A DNA stretch of 58,010 nucleotides from JAEKLB01 sp050249235 (GCA_050249235.1 JBFWQW010000007.1:1-58010), one strand, 5' to 3'; shown: positions 17,465 to 26,392, counted from the first letter of the stretch. Made by a program: numbers and translations. The notes: a model not told the origin generated them from the letters alone.

Positions 17465-19561
17465 GTGCCCCGCCGCCCCGCCACCGTGGTCCGGCGGGTC
17501 ACCGGACTCCCTCGCCGTGCGGTCCGGCGGGTGGTGAGGCTCTCGTGGAAGCAGTGGGTCCTGCTCTCGGTCGGCGGCATCGGCGGGCTGGTCTCGATGC
17601 TCGTGTTGGCCTTCGCCATCGCCTACGCCACCGTCGAGCTCCCCGACGACCCCCAGCAGCCGGCGACCTCGTTCATCTACGACGCCGACGGCAACCTCCT
17701 CGCCGAGCTCTACGACGACGAGAACCGGGTCGAGGTGCCCCTCGACCAGGTCTCGAACGTCATGCAGCAGGCGGTGCTCGCCGCCGAGGACCGCAACTTC
17801 TACGAGCACACCGGCATCGATCCGGTCGGGCTGAGCCGGGCGCTCGTCAACGACATCCGGGGCGGGCCGCTCCAGGGCGGGTCGACGATCACCCAGCAGC
17901 TGGCCAAGAACCTCTACCTCAGCCCGGAGCGGTCGATCACCCGCAAGGTGCGCGAAGCCATCCTGGCCGTGAAGATCGAGCGAGCGCACACCAAGGAAGA
18001 GATCCTCGAGCGCTACCTCAACACCGTCTACTTCGGGCGGGGTGCCCACGGCGTCGAGAAGGCGGCGCAGCTCTACTTCGGCACGACGGCCTCGCAGCTC
18101 GACCTCGCCCAGTCCGCCTACCTCGCCGGCCTGATCCGCCGGCCCGAGGGCGCCGAGCCGTCGACCGATCCGCTCGAGGCCCTCGGGCGGCGCCAGATCG
18201 TGCTCGACGCCATGGTGCGGACCGGAGCCATCAATCGGTTCGAAGCCGACGCGGCGGCCTCGAAGTGGCTCGACACCGTCCCGCCCGCCGACCCGGAGGC
18301 CGGCCTGACGGGCAGCAGCGCCTACTTCGTGGTCGAGGTCAGGCAGTGGGCCCAGGAGAAGTTCGGCGAGCGGGCCGCCTTCAGCGGGGGGCTCCGGATC
18401 GAGACGACCCTCGACCCCGGCCTGCAGGACGCAGCCCAGCGGGCGGTGACCGGCGTCCTCGACCGACCGGAGGACCCCGACGCCGCCCTCGTCGCCATGG
18501 AGGCCGACGGGGCCGTGGTGGCGATGATCGGCGGCAAGGACTTCAACGAGTCGAAGGTGAACCTGGCGGTCGGGACCGACGGTGGCGGGCTGGGTCGTCA
18601 GCCCGGCTCGACGTTCAAGCCGGTGGTGCTGGCCGCCGCCATCCGGGCCGGGGTGCCGATCACGACCCGCTACCCGGGGCCCTCCGTGCTGGCGCCGTTC
18701 CCCGACTACCCCGACTACGACGTCCACAACTACGGCGGCAGCAGCTACGGGACGATCGACCTCCTCGCCGCCACCCGGAGCTCGGTGAACACCGTCTACG
18801 CCCAGCTCGCCGCCCAGATCGGCATGGTCAAGGTCGTGGAGACGGCGAAGGACCTCGGGATCACCTCGCACCTCGAGCCCTTCCCGAGCCTCACCCTCGG
18901 AGCCCAGGACGTGTCGGTGCTGGAGATGACCCGGGCCTACATGACCTTCGCCAACCGGGGCAGCCGACCCGAGCCCTACTACGTGAAGCGGGTCACGGAC
19001 GCCCGGGGGAACGTCCTCTTCGAGGTGGACCCGAAGCCCCGCAAGGTGTACCCGACGGCCGACGCCGACCTCGTGAACCACGCTTTGCAGGGCGTCATCG
19101 AGCGGGGCACCGGTCGGGCAGCCGACATCGGCCGCCCGGCGGCCGGCAAGACCGGCACGGCCACCGACTACGCCAACGCCTGGTTCGTCGGGTATACGCC
19201 CCAGATCGGCGCGGCCGTGTGGATGGGCTACAAGGAGGACAACGCCAAGCCCATGGACGACGTCCACGGCCGGTCGGTGACTGGCGGGCTGTTCCCGGCC
19301 CAGATCTGGAAGCGGTTCATGGACGAGGCCACCGCCGACCTCGACCCGCTCGAGTTCCACCAGCCCCCGGACTTCCTCCTCCGCCCCCCCGTCCGGCCCA
19401 CCACCACGACCGAGCCCGAGCCGACGACCACCACCACGCCGGCGACCACGACGACCACGACGACCACCACCACGACCCCGCCGACCACCACGACGACCAC
19501 GACGACCACGACCACCACCACGACCCCCGGCCCGACGACAACGACCACCACGACGGGCTGA
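17465..19561 (+). CDS. Class A penicillin-binding protein (PBP1) with poly-Thr tail
   Basis: A 698-residue bifunctional peptidoglycan synthase. One membrane helix (about 30-55) anchors it. The GT51 glycosyltransferase domain contains AAEDRNFYEHTGID, with the catalytic Glu, and LQGGSTITQQLAKN. The transpeptidase domain has the serine motif GSTFKP, the SxN motif in RSSVNTVYAQ and the KTG motif in AGKTGTATDY. After the transpeptidase comes an extracellular tail of more than 50 residues made almost only of Thr with Pro and Ala. The start GTG 17465 gives a basic, Arg-rich cytoplasmic tail. The gene is divergent from comEC, with 131 bases between, and ends directly before a strong GC hairpin. Confidence 0.92.
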   Translation: MPRRPATVVRRVTGLPRRAVRRVVRLSWKQWVLLSVGGIGGLVSMLVLAFAIAYATVELPDDPQQPATSFIYDADGNLLAELYDDENRVEVPLDQVSNVMQQAVLAAEDRNFYEHTGIDPVGLSRALVNDIRGGPLQGGSTITQQLAKNLYLSPERSITRKVREAILAVKIERAHTKEEILERYLNTVYFGRGAHGVEKAAQLYFGTTASQLDLAQSAYLAGLIRRPEGAEPSTDPLEALGRRQIVLDAMVRTGAINRFEADAAASKWLDTVPPADPEAGLTGSSAYFVVEVRQWAQEKFGERAAFSGGLRIETTLDPGLQDAAQRAVTGVLDRPEDPDAALVAMEADGAVVAMIGGKDFNESKVNLAVGTDGGGLGRQPGSTFKPVVLAAAIRAGVPITTRYPGPSVLAPFPDYPDYDVHNYGGSSYGTIDLLAATRSSVNTVYAQLAAQIGMVKVVETAKDLGITSHLEPFPSLTLGAQDVSVLEMTRAYMTFANRGSRPEPYYVKRVTDARGNVLFEVDPKPRKVYPTADADLVNHALQGVIERGTGRAADIGRPAAGKTGTATDYANAWFVGYTPQIGAAVWMGYKEDNAKPMDDVHGRSVTGGLFPAQIWKRFMDEATADLDPLEFHQPPDFLLRPPVRPTTTTEPEPTTTTTPATTTTTTTTTTTPPTTTTTTTTTTTTTTPGPTTTTTTTG
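19398..19557 (+). repeat. ACC/ACG low-complexity repeat coding poly-Thr
   Basis: A run of alternating ACC and ACG codons, broken by a few CCG, GCG and GAG codons, forms the C-terminal Thr-rich tail of the class A PBP. It is a length-variable, slippage-prone type of sequence, possibly glycosylated outside the cell. Confidence 0.8.
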
Positions 19562-19579
19562 GCGCGCCGACGGGCGCGC
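19562..19579. terminator. GC hairpin after the PBP1 gene
   Basis: GCGCGCC and GGCGCGC form a seven-pair stem with a four-base loop right after the stop codon, between convergent PBP1 and comEA. There is no T tract. Confidence 0.45.
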
Positions 19580-19645
19580 GCCGGAGGCGCGAGCGGCCGG
19601 CGCGAGAGCGGGAGCATCGCGGCCGGGCGGGCGGGTCGTCGGGCT

Positions 19646-20302
19646 TCAGACCCGGACGAGGCCACGGAGGGCGTCGAGCTTGGCCGGGCCGATGCCCCGG
19701 ACCTCGAGCAGGTCGTCGACGGCGCGGAAGCGGCCCCGCTCGGCGCGAGCCTCGACGATGGCCGCCGCCGTCGCCGGGCCGATGCCCGGGAGCTCCTCGA
19801 GCTGCCCGGCCGTCGCCGTGTTGAGGTCGAGCGGGCCGCTCGGTGCCGTATCGGCCTCCTCCACCGTCGGCTCGCCGACCCGCGGGACGTGCACCTTGCC
19901 ACCGTCGACGAGCACCGCCGCGAGGTTCAGGCGGTCGACGTCGGCACCCTCGACCCGCCCCCCGGCCGCGGCGAGCAGGTCGGCCACCCTGGCCCCGGTG
20001 GGCAGGCGGTAGAGCCCCGGGCTGGCCACCGCGCCCGACGCGTGGACCACGACCTCCTCGGGCGGGACGGTGGCGGTGGTCGACGTCGCGCCGGCCCGGG
20101 GCAGCGTCGACTCCACCGGCGCGGCCGGCTCGCGGAGGAGGAGCCAGCCGCCGGTGACCAGGGCGGCGAAACCGAGCAGGTAGCCGGCGAGGCGGAGCGG
20201 GTCGGGCAGGTCGCCCCCGGCCAGCAGCTCGAGCCGCTGGCGCCACGATGGCGGCGCGACGGGTTCTGGATCGGGATCGAGCACGGCTTCCTCCGGCGGC
20301 AT
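19646..20302 (-). CDS. comEA: ComEA-like DNA receptor
   Basis: A 218-residue membrane-anchored DNA-binding protein. A single transmembrane helix lies at about 38-56, followed by an SLBB domain (VVVHASGAVASPGLYRLPTG, VADLLAAAGG) and a C-terminal double helix-hairpin-helix with LDLNTATAGQLEELPGIGPA and VDDLLEVRGIGPAKLDALRG. The helix-hairpin-helix binds DNA backbone during competence uptake. It is separated from comEC by the PBP1 gene on the other strand, an arrangement different from the usual comEA-comEC operon. The small HExxH gene lies 30 bases upstream on the same strand. Confidence 0.92.
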   Translation of the reverse strand: MPPEEAVLDPDPEPVAPPSWRQRLELLAGGDLPDPLRLAGYLLGFAALVTGGWLLLREPAAPVESTLPRAGATSTTATVPPEEVVVHASGAVASPGLYRLPTGARVADLLAAAGGRVEGADVDRLNLAAVLVDGGKVHVPRVGEPTVEEADTAPSGPLDLNTATAGQLEELPGIGPATAAAIVEARAERGRFRAVDDLLEVRGIGPAKLDALRGLVRV

Positions 20303-20332
20303 CGGCAGCGCCGGGGAAGCGGTCGTCGGACC

Positions 20333-20635
20333 CTACCGCTGCCGGCGGCTCATCCAGTCGGCCTCGACCTCGAGGGGGATGCGGCGGTAGGCGGCCCTGT
20401 GCCGGTGGCCGGCCAGGCGGGCCCGGGCGTAGCCGCCGAGGTAGCGGGCGAGGAACCCGACGACACCGAGACGGCGCCACTGGGCCACGTGGACCAGCTC
20501 GTGGCGGAGGAGCGCCTCGTCGCCGGCGGCCCGGGCCCGCACGGAGATCAGCCGGCCGAGGGTGATGGCCGCCGACCCCGGCGGCACCGGGCCACCCACG
20601 AGCAGCCAGTGGCCGGGATGGCGCTCGAGCCGCAC
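20333..20635 (-). CDS. Small HExxH protein (zincin-like, DUF4157-type)
   Basis: A 100-residue protein with the motif RHELVHVAQW, a zinc-type HExxH within a sequence that resembles the core of DUF4157-like zincins. The preceding ITLGRLISVRAR and the following basic helix support a small peptidase-like fold, but the third metal ligand is not obvious and the protein is much shorter than typical peptidases. It has no signal peptide. The start is GTG 20635, four bases after the stop of the thioredoxin gene, so the two are probably co-transcribed, followed by comEA. Function is unknown. Confidence 0.65.
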   Translation of the reverse strand: MRLERHPGHWLLVGGPVPPGSAAITLGRLISVRARAAGDEALLRHELVHVAQWRRLGVVGFLARYLGGYARARLAGHRHRAAYRRIPLEVEADWMSRRQR

Positions 20636-20639
20636 CGGG

Positions 20640-21353
20640 TCAGAAGAGGCGGGCGGTGAGCTTGCGGCGCCACTCGAGCGTGCGGGGGTCGTCGACGCCC
20701 AGCAGCTCGAGCACGTCGAGATACTCCTGTCGGGCGGCGTCGTCGCCCTTGACCCGCTCGAGCAGGTCGGCCAGGCGGCGTTCGACGTCGTCGCCCTCGC
20801 TCGGCACGCCGAGGCGGGCCAGCGCCGCCACCCGGCGGGTCTCGGCCGACTCCGGCAGGCGGGCCAGGAGGGCCAGGGCGTCGTCGGGGCGCTCGTCGGC
20901 GACGTACAGCTCGGCCAGCGTGACGACGGCGTCCTCGTTGCCCGGGTCGAGATCGAGGGCGGCGAGCAGCGAGGCCTCGTCGCCGGCCTCGACCAACCGC
21001 TCGAGCTCGGTCTGCTCCTTCGTGGGCAGCAGCGACGCCACGAAGCGGGTGACGTTGGCCTCGGGCTGGGCCCCGACGAAGCCGTCGACGATCTTGCCGT
21101 CCTTCAACGCGTACACGGCCGGGATCGACTGCACCTGGAAGGCGTTGGCCACCTGCGGGTTGGTGTCGACGTCGACCTTGGCCAGCTCGACCTGGCCACC
21201 GGCGGCCTCGACGACTCGCTCGAGGATGGGCCCGAGGGTCTTGCACGGCCCACACCACTCGGCCCAGAGGTCGACCACCACCGGCACCTCCTTCGACCGC
21301 TCCAGCACGGCCTGCTCGAAGGTGGCATCGGTGACGTCGGTGAACGCGGCCAT
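20640..21353 (-). CDS. Thioredoxin-TPR protein (CnoX/YbbN-like)
   Basis: A 237-residue protein with an N-terminal thioredoxin domain (about 1-110; VVVDLWAEWCGPCKTLGP with active-site WCGPC, VDVDTNPQVANAF, SIPAVYALKDG with the cis-proline) and a C-terminal helical domain of TPR-like repeats (ELYVADERPDDALALLARLP). This is the CnoX/YbbN layout, a redox-active chaperone holdase, and differs from the small electron-donor thioredoxin. E. coli YbbN has SXXC; here the full CxxC is kept, so it can act as an oxidoreductase. The start is backed by a -10 box six bases upstream. Downstream genes are the HExxH protein and comEA. Confidence 0.88.
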   Translation of the reverse strand: MAAFTDVTDATFEQAVLERSKEVPVVVDLWAEWCGPCKTLGPILERVVEAAGGQVELAKVDVDTNPQVANAFQVQSIPAVYALKDGKIVDGFVGAQPEANVTRFVASLLPTKEQTELERLVEAGDEASLLAALDLDPGNEDAVVTLAELYVADERPDDALALLARLPESAETRRVAALARLGVPSEGDDVERRLADLLERVKGDDAARQEYLDVLELLGVDDPRTLEWRRKLTARLF

Positions 21354-21359
21354 CGGCCG

Positions 21360-21365
21360 AGGCTA
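21360..21365 (-). promoter_or_regulatory. Candidate -10 box, leaderless thioredoxin gene
   Basis: TAGCCT, read on the minus strand, ends six bases before ATG 21353. Confidence 0.5.
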
Positions 21366-21498
21366 TCGGCGGGGCGTGGGAGGTCGACCGCTCGACACCT
21401 CGAGGGCGAAGCCACCGCCAGCACCACCGGGCACCGACGACCGGCGCCGCGACGGACCCGACCCGCGGCCGGGCGGTCGGCCCCGGCCGGACCGGCGG

Positions 21499-21504
21499 TA
21501 CCGT
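21499..21504 (+). promoter_or_regulatory. Candidate -10 box, leaderless PAC2 gene
   Basis: TACCGT ends eight bases before ATG 21513. Confidence 0.5.
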
Positions 21505-21512
21505 GAGCCGGG

Positions 21513-22391
21513 ATGGCCCAGCTCCACGAGATCGTCGACTGGCCCGACGTCGGGGACCCCGCGGCCGAGGGACCGGTGCTCGTCGTCGCCCTCGACGGAT
21601 GGCTCGACGCCGGCTTCGCCGGCGCCGGCGCCGTCGCCCACCTGCTCGAGTCGCTCGACACCTCCCTCGTCGCCCGGTTCGACACCGAGGTGCTGCTCGA
21701 CTTCCGGGCCCGCCGCCCCGTCGTCCACCTGGTCGACGGCGTGAACCGGGGACTCACCTGGCCGGTGCTCGAGCTCGTGCACGGCCGCGACCTCGACGGC
21801 CGCAGCGTCCTCGTCCTCCACGGCGCGGAGCCGGACGTCCGCTGGCAGGAGTTCGTCGACGAGGTGTGCGGCCTCGTCCTCCAGCTCGGCACCCGGCTCG
21901 TGACGATCATGGCCGGCTACCCCGCGGCCGTGCCGCACACGCGACCGGCCCGGCTCTCCTCGTCCTCGTCGAGCTCGACCCTGGTCGACGCCGTCGGGGG
22001 CAACCGGGCCACCGTCGACGTCGCCGCCGGGCTCACGTCGGTGCTCGAGCACCGCTTCGGCGAGCTCAGCGTCGACGCCGTCACGCTCTGGGCCCAGGTC
22101 CCCCACTACGCCGCGGCCATGCCGAGCCCGCCGTCCAGCCTGGCCCTGCTCCAGCAGGTCGAGCGGTTGGCCGGCGTCCGGCTCGACACCAGCCGCTTCG
22201 TCGCCGCCTCGTCGGAGCTGCGGGCCAGGCTCGACGAGCTCGTCGCCGCGAACCCCGATCACCGCACCATGGTCGCCCAGCTCGAGGCCCAGTACGACGA
22301 GCAGGCGCGCGAGCATGCCGAGCAGCTCTCGGCCGGCGACCTGGCCGACGAGGTCGAGCAGTTCCTCCGTGAGGTCGGCGGGGACCCGTGA
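21513..22391 (+). CDS. PAC2 family protein
   Basis: A 292-residue protein of the PAC2 (proteasome assembly chaperone 2) family, frequent in Actinobacteria. Recognised from the start (IVDWPDVG, LVVALDGWLDAGFAGAGAVA), DTEVLLDFRARRPVVHLVDG, LVLHGAEPDVRWQEFVDEV and the AGYPAAVPHTRP segment. The bacterial role is not established; proximity to proteasome genes is seen in some genomes but none are here. The C-terminal 60 residues are helical and acidic. The gene is likely leaderless and heads a small plus-strand group with the LLM oxidoreductase 43 bases downstream. Confidence 0.88.
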   Translation: MAQLHEIVDWPDVGDPAAEGPVLVVALDGWLDAGFAGAGAVAHLLESLDTSLVARFDTEVLLDFRARRPVVHLVDGVNRGLTWPVLELVHGRDLDGRSVLVLHGAEPDVRWQEFVDEVCGLVLQLGTRLVTIMAGYPAAVPHTRPARLSSSSSSSTLVDAVGGNRATVDVAAGLTSVLEHRFGELSVDAVTLWAQVPHYAAAMPSPPSSLALLQQVERLAGVRLDTSRFVAASSELRARLDELVAANPDHRTMVAQLEAQYDEQAREHAEQLSAGDLADEVEQFLREVGGDP

Positions 22392-22434
22392 GAGGCGACG
22401 AGACGGTGGACACCGCGGACGGGGGGCGTCGAGG

Positions 22435-23442
22435 ATGAAGGTCGACCAGGAGGTCCCGGGCGACCTGGCCCGGGTGGCGGGGACGGCGCGAGCCGCCGAG
22501 ACCCAGGGCTACGACGGCCTCTTCACGAGCGAGACCTCGTTCGACCCGTTCCTGCCGCTCGTCCTGGCCGCCGAGCACACCGAGCGGGTCGAGCTCATGA
22601 CCTGCATCGCGGTGGCGTTCGCCCGCAGCCCGATGACGCTCGCCAACACCGCCCACGACCTGCACCGGTTCTCCGGCGGGCGGTTCGTCCTGGGCCTCGG
22701 GTCGCAGATCAAGGCCCACGTCGAGCGCCGCTTCTCCATGCCCTGGTCGCACCCGGCCGCTCGCATGCGGGAGATGATCCTCGCCATCCGGGCCATCTGG
22801 AGGGCGTGGGACGAGGGCGAGAAGCTCGACTTCCGGGGCGAGTTCTACTCCCACACCCTCATGGCGCCGTACTTCGATCCGGGCCCCAACCCCACGGCGC
22901 CGCTCGTCTACCTGGCCGGGGTGGGCGAGCTCATGACGCAGGTGGCCGGCGAGGTCGCCGACGGCTACCTCTGCCACGGCTTCACCACGCCCAAGTACCT
23001 CCGGGAGGTCACCCTGCCGGCCCTCGAGCGCGGCCTGGCGACGTCCGGCCGGACGCTCGACGGCTTCGACGTGAGCGGCCCGATGTTCGTGGCCACGGGC
23101 GTGGACGAGGCCGACCTCGCCGCCCGGGCCGACGCCGTGCGCAGCCAGGTCGCCTTCTACGCCTCGACGCCCGCCTACAAGGGCGTGCTCGACGTCCACG
23201 GCTGGGGCGACCTCGGCGACGAGCTCCGGGCCCTCACCCGCCAGGGCCGGTGGGACGACATGGACGGGCTCGTCGACGACGAGGTGCTGCACACGTTCGC
23301 CGCCATCGCCATGCCGGACGAGCTGCCCTCCCTCCTCGCCGAGCGCTACGGGGGGCTGCTCACCCGGGTCTCGTTCACCCCGCCCGCCGCCCTCGACCCC
23401 GACCAGCGGACCGAGCTGCTCGCCGCCATCCGGGCCATCTGA
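22435..23442 (+). CDS. LLM-class F420-dependent oxidoreductase
   Basis: A 335-residue luciferase-like monooxygenase-fold enzyme, probably using coenzyme F420 (TIGR03617-like, inferred). The barrel start, GYDGLFTSETSFDPFLPLVL, then ELMTCIAVAFARSPMTLA, the RFVLGLGSQIKAHVERRF loop and IWRAWDEGEKLDFRGEFY are typical of the actinobacterial group. The substrate is unknown. No other F420 genes are adjacent, but a PPOX/F420 protein is encoded at 28577-28987. It starts at ATG 22435, 43 bases after the PAC2 gene. Confidence 0.85.
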   Translation: MKVDQEVPGDLARVAGTARAAETQGYDGLFTSETSFDPFLPLVLAAEHTERVELMTCIAVAFARSPMTLANTAHDLHRFSGGRFVLGLGSQIKAHVERRFSMPWSHPAARMREMILAIRAIWRAWDEGEKLDFRGEFYSHTLMAPYFDPGPNPTAPLVYLAGVGELMTQVAGEVADGYLCHGFTTPKYLREVTLPALERGLATSGRTLDGFDVSGPMFVATGVDEADLAARADAVRSQVAFYASTPAYKGVLDVHGWGDLGDELRALTRQGRWDDMDGLVDDEVLHTFAAIAMPDELPSLLAERYGGLLTRVSFTPPAALDPDQRTELLAAIRAI

Positions 23443-23502
23443 GCGCCGGCCGGGCCGACCCCGGCGGCGGGCAACCCCTCCGGGGGCCCGCGGGCGGCTC
23501 GG

Positions 23503-23508
23503 TACGAT
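23503..23508 (+). promoter_or_regulatory. Candidate -10 box, leaderless leuS
   Basis: TACGAT ends six bases before the leuS ATG at 23515. No T-box or leader peptide is visible. Confidence 0.55.
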
Positions 23509-23514
23509 CGACCC

Positions 23515-25968
23515 ATGTCCGACGGGCCGATCGACGAGGGGTATCGACCGCAGGCCATCGAGCCGGTCTGGCAGGCCCGTTGGCTCGCGGAGGGCACCTA
23601 CGAGATCGACAACGACGACCCCCGCCCGCCGTACTACGTGCTCTGCATGTATCCCTATCCGAGCGGGCCGGCCCACATGGGCCACGTGCGGAACTACACG
23701 TTCGGCGACCTGATCGTCCGCCACAAGACCATGAACGGCTTCGGCGTCCTCTCGCCCATCGGGTTCGACAGCTTCGGCCTCCCCGCCGAGAACGCGGCCA
23801 TCAAGACCGGCCAGCACCCCCGCCCGTTCACCGAGGCGCGGATCGAGGAGCTGACCTCGTCCCTCCAGCGGATCGGCGCCGCCTACGACTGGCGCCGGGT
23901 GGTGAAGAGCCACGACCCGCAGTACATCCGCTGGACCCAGTGGATCTTCCTGCAGCTGTACGAGGCCGGGTTGGCCTACCGCAGGCAAGCCCCCGTCAAC
24001 TGGTGCCCGGGGTGCCAGACCGTCCTGGCCAACGAGCAGGTCCTGGCCGACGGCACCTGCGAGCGCAGCGGCGACACGGTCGAGGTGCGCGACCTCGAGC
24101 AGTGGTTCCTCCGCATCACCCGGTACGCGCAGGAGCTCCTCGACGACCTCGAGAAGCTCGACTGGCCGGCGCGGGTCGTCACCATGCAGCGCAACTGGAT
24201 CGGCCGGTCCGAGGGCGCCGAGTTCGACCTGCGGGTGGTCGACGCCAGTGGCGCTCCCCTGCCGGGTGAGCCGACGTTGCGGGTGTTCACGACCCGGCCC
24301 GACACCAGCTTCGGCATGACCTACGCGGTGGCGGCGCCAGAGCACGAGCTCGTGCCCCGGCTGACGACCGACGAGCACCGTGACGAGGTCGCCGCCTTCG
24401 TGCACCAGGTCCGCCAGACCAGCGAGATGGACCGGGTGTCGTCGGAGGGCGGCCTCGAGAAGCGGGGGGTGTTCACCGGCTCGTACGCGCTGAACCCCTT
24501 CAACGGGGAGCCGGTCCCGATCTACCTGGCCGACTACGTGCTCGTCACCTACGGCACCGGGGCGATCATGGCCGTCCCCGGCCAGGACCAGCGGGACTGG
24601 GACTTCGCCGAGGCCTACGACCTCCCGATCCTGCGGACCGTCCAACCCCCCGAGGGTTGGGAGGGCGAGGCCTACACGGGCGACGGCCCGGCGGTGAACA
24701 GCCGGTGGCTCGACGGCCTGCACAAGGCCGAGGCCATCGCCGCCGCCACCGACTGGCTCGAGCGGGAGGGCCACGGCGAGCGCAAGGTGAACTACCGCCT
24801 CCGCGACTGGCTCGTCTCCCGCCAGCGCTTCTGGGGCTGCCCGATCCCGATCGTGCACTGCCCCGACCACGGGGCCGTCCCGGTGCCAGCTGACGAGCTC
24901 CCGGTGCTGGCTCCCGACGACGTCGAGTTCCGGCCCACCGGTGAGTCGCCCCTGCGCCTCCACGAGGGCTTCCTCCGCACGACCTGCCCGCGCTGCGGCG
25001 GACCGGCCGTCCGCGAGACCGACACCATGGACACGTTCGTCGACTCGTCCTGGTACTTCCTGCGCTTCTGCGACCCGTGGAACGAGGCCCAGCCCTTCGA
25101 CCCGGCCGCCATCGAGCGCTGGATGCCGGTCGACCAGTACATCGGCGGGGTCGAGCACGCCATCCTCCACCTGATGTACGCCCGCTTCCTCACCAAGGCG
25201 CTGGCCGACCTGGGCATCGCGCCCACCGGGCTCCGCGAGCCGTTCTCGAGGCTGTTCACCCAGGGGATGATCCGCCTCGACGGGTCGAAGATGTCGAAGT
25301 CGAAGGGCAACCTGGTCGCTCCCGGCGAGTACCTCGACACGGTCGGCGCCGACGCGCTCCGGCTGTTCCACCTCTTCGTCGGGCCCCCGCAGGACGACGT
25401 CGACTGGGACGACGCCGGCATCGAGGGCTGCTCCCGGTTCCTGCACCGGCTGTGGCGCCTGGCCGACCCGGGCTCCGACGCCGTGCCCGACGCCACCGGC
25501 GAGGTGGCCGACGAGGTGCGGCGGGCCACCCACCGCCTCGTGGCCCGGGTGAGCGACGAGTACGACCGCTGGGCCTACAACACCGCCGTGGCCGCCTTCA
25601 TGGGGTTCACGAACCTCCTGTACAAGCAGGGCAAGACCGACGAGGCCGTCGACACCCTGCTGCTCCTGCTGGCTCCGATGGCACCCCACATCACGGCCGA
25701 GCTCTGGGACCGCCGCCACCCCGGCGAGCACGTCCACGCCCAGCCCTGGCCGATCGCCGACCCCGCCCTGGTCCGGGTGGAGACGGTCACGATGCTGGTC
25801 CAGGTGCGGGGCAAGGTGGTCGACCGCCTCGAGGTGGACCCCGACCTCGCGGCGCCCGACGCCGAGCGCATGGCACTGGCCACGCCGGCCGTCGTGGCCG
25901 CCCTCGCCGGCGCCACCCCCTCCCGGGTGATCGCCAAGCCCCCGCGGGTCGTCAACGTCATTCCCTAG
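23515..25968 (+). CDS. leuS: Leucyl-tRNA synthetase
   Basis: An 817-residue class I synthetase that charges tRNA-Leu. The HIGH motif is PSGPAHMGH and the KMSKS motif is DGSKMSKSKGN. The CP1 editing domain has the threonine-rich FTTRPDTSFGMT and GTGAIMAVPGQDQRDWDF with the conserved DxRD residues, so proofreading of misacylated tRNA is expected. A zinc-type WCPGCQTVL segment and a second CPRCGG pair are present. The C-terminal anticodon-binding and extension domains are complete. The transcript appears leaderless from ATG 23515. The last eleven bases overlap a convergent endonuclease-like gene. Confidence 0.97.
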   Translation: MSDGPIDEGYRPQAIEPVWQARWLAEGTYEIDNDDPRPPYYVLCMYPYPSGPAHMGHVRNYTFGDLIVRHKTMNGFGVLSPIGFDSFGLPAENAAIKTGQHPRPFTEARIEELTSSLQRIGAAYDWRRVVKSHDPQYIRWTQWIFLQLYEAGLAYRRQAPVNWCPGCQTVLANEQVLADGTCERSGDTVEVRDLEQWFLRITRYAQELLDDLEKLDWPARVVTMQRNWIGRSEGAEFDLRVVDASGAPLPGEPTLRVFTTRPDTSFGMTYAVAAPEHELVPRLTTDEHRDEVAAFVHQVRQTSEMDRVSSEGGLEKRGVFTGSYALNPFNGEPVPIYLADYVLVTYGTGAIMAVPGQDQRDWDFAEAYDLPILRTVQPPEGWEGEAYTGDGPAVNSRWLDGLHKAEAIAAATDWLEREGHGERKVNYRLRDWLVSRQRFWGCPIPIVHCPDHGAVPVPADELPVLAPDDVEFRPTGESPLRLHEGFLRTTCPRCGGPAVRETDTMDTFVDSSWYFLRFCDPWNEAQPFDPAAIERWMPVDQYIGGVEHAILHLMYARFLTKALADLGIAPTGLREPFSRLFTQGMIRLDGSKMSKSKGNLVAPGEYLDTVGADALRLFHLFVGPPQDDVDWDDAGIEGCSRFLHRLWRLADPGSDAVPDATGEVADEVRRATHRLVARVSDEYDRWAYNTAVAAFMGFTNLLYKQGKTDEAVDTLLLLLAPMAPHITAELWDRRHPGEHVHAQPWPIADPALVRVETVTMLVQVRGKVVDRLEVDPDLAAPDAERMALATPAVVAALAGATPSRVIAKPPRVVNVIP

Positions 25969-26386
25969 GACCGGGCCCGCCGGCCCCGCCGGCCCCGATC
26001 TCGTAGTCCGCCGCCAACCTGATGCCGCTCCGTTGGTGGTTCCGCGTTGGAGCGAGGCGAAGCGAGCACATCCTGGTGCCGCTGACCTCCACGGGGACGA
26101 GGAAGGCCCTTCGCAGCTCGGGCGACCACACACCGAAGTGGTCGATCTGGCCCCGGTAATCGGCAGGGCGGTTGGCGGTGTTGCTGCAGGTCCTGAAGGT
26201 CACGACCGAATCCCGGAGCCTCGACGTCTTGCACTGGATCCGGAGCAGGCCCGTCGGACCGGCGGCGATCAAGTCGATCCGAGCCTGCGGCGCGAACATC
26301 GGGAGGTACACCGTCATCCCCGCGCGGTGCAACGCCGCCGCCACCTCGAGCTCGGCGATGGCCCCAATTTCGGAGGGCGTGGGCAT
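25958..26386 (-). CDS. PD-(D/E)XK endonuclease-like protein
   Basis: A 142-residue protein resembling the stand-alone PD-(D/E)XK family first seen in group I intron-linked endonucleases. EIGAIAELEVAAALHRAGMT supplies the first helix with its Glu, ARIDLIAAG the catalytic Asp, and LLRIQCKTSRLRD the (E/Q)xK strand, here with Gln in place of Glu. It has Arg-rich substrate-facing loops and no other domain. The coding region looks less GC-rich than its neighbours, which hints at transfer. It sits beside a tRNA-Ala gene but without an intron or integrase. ATG 26386 is chosen because a -10 box lies six bases upstream; GTG 26389 is less likely. Confidence 0.7.
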   Translation of the reverse strand: MPTPSEIGAIAELEVAAALHRAGMTVYLPMFAPQARIDLIAAGPTGLLRIQCKTSRLRDSVVTFRTCSNTANRPADYRGQIDHFGVWSPELRRAFLVPVEVSGTRMCSLRLAPTRNHQRSGIRLAADYEIGAGGAGGPGPRE

Positions 26387-26392
26387 CACCGA

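Noticed and set aside
19398..19557. CRISPR-like array
   Set aside because: The repeats are 3 to 6 base codon repeats within a coding frame, without spacers of constant length, and no cas genes are present.
14986..19824. A very long open frame on the plus strand upstream of and into the PBP1 gene
   Set aside because: It runs antisense or out of frame through holA, folP2 and comEC and encodes low-complexity Arg/Pro/Gly sequence. In such GC-rich DNA stop codons are rare, so long shadow frames are expected.
20333..20635. Active secreted protease
   Set aside because: The HExxH motif is present, but the protein is only 100 residues, lacks a signal peptide and a clear third zinc ligand, so activity cannot be claimed.
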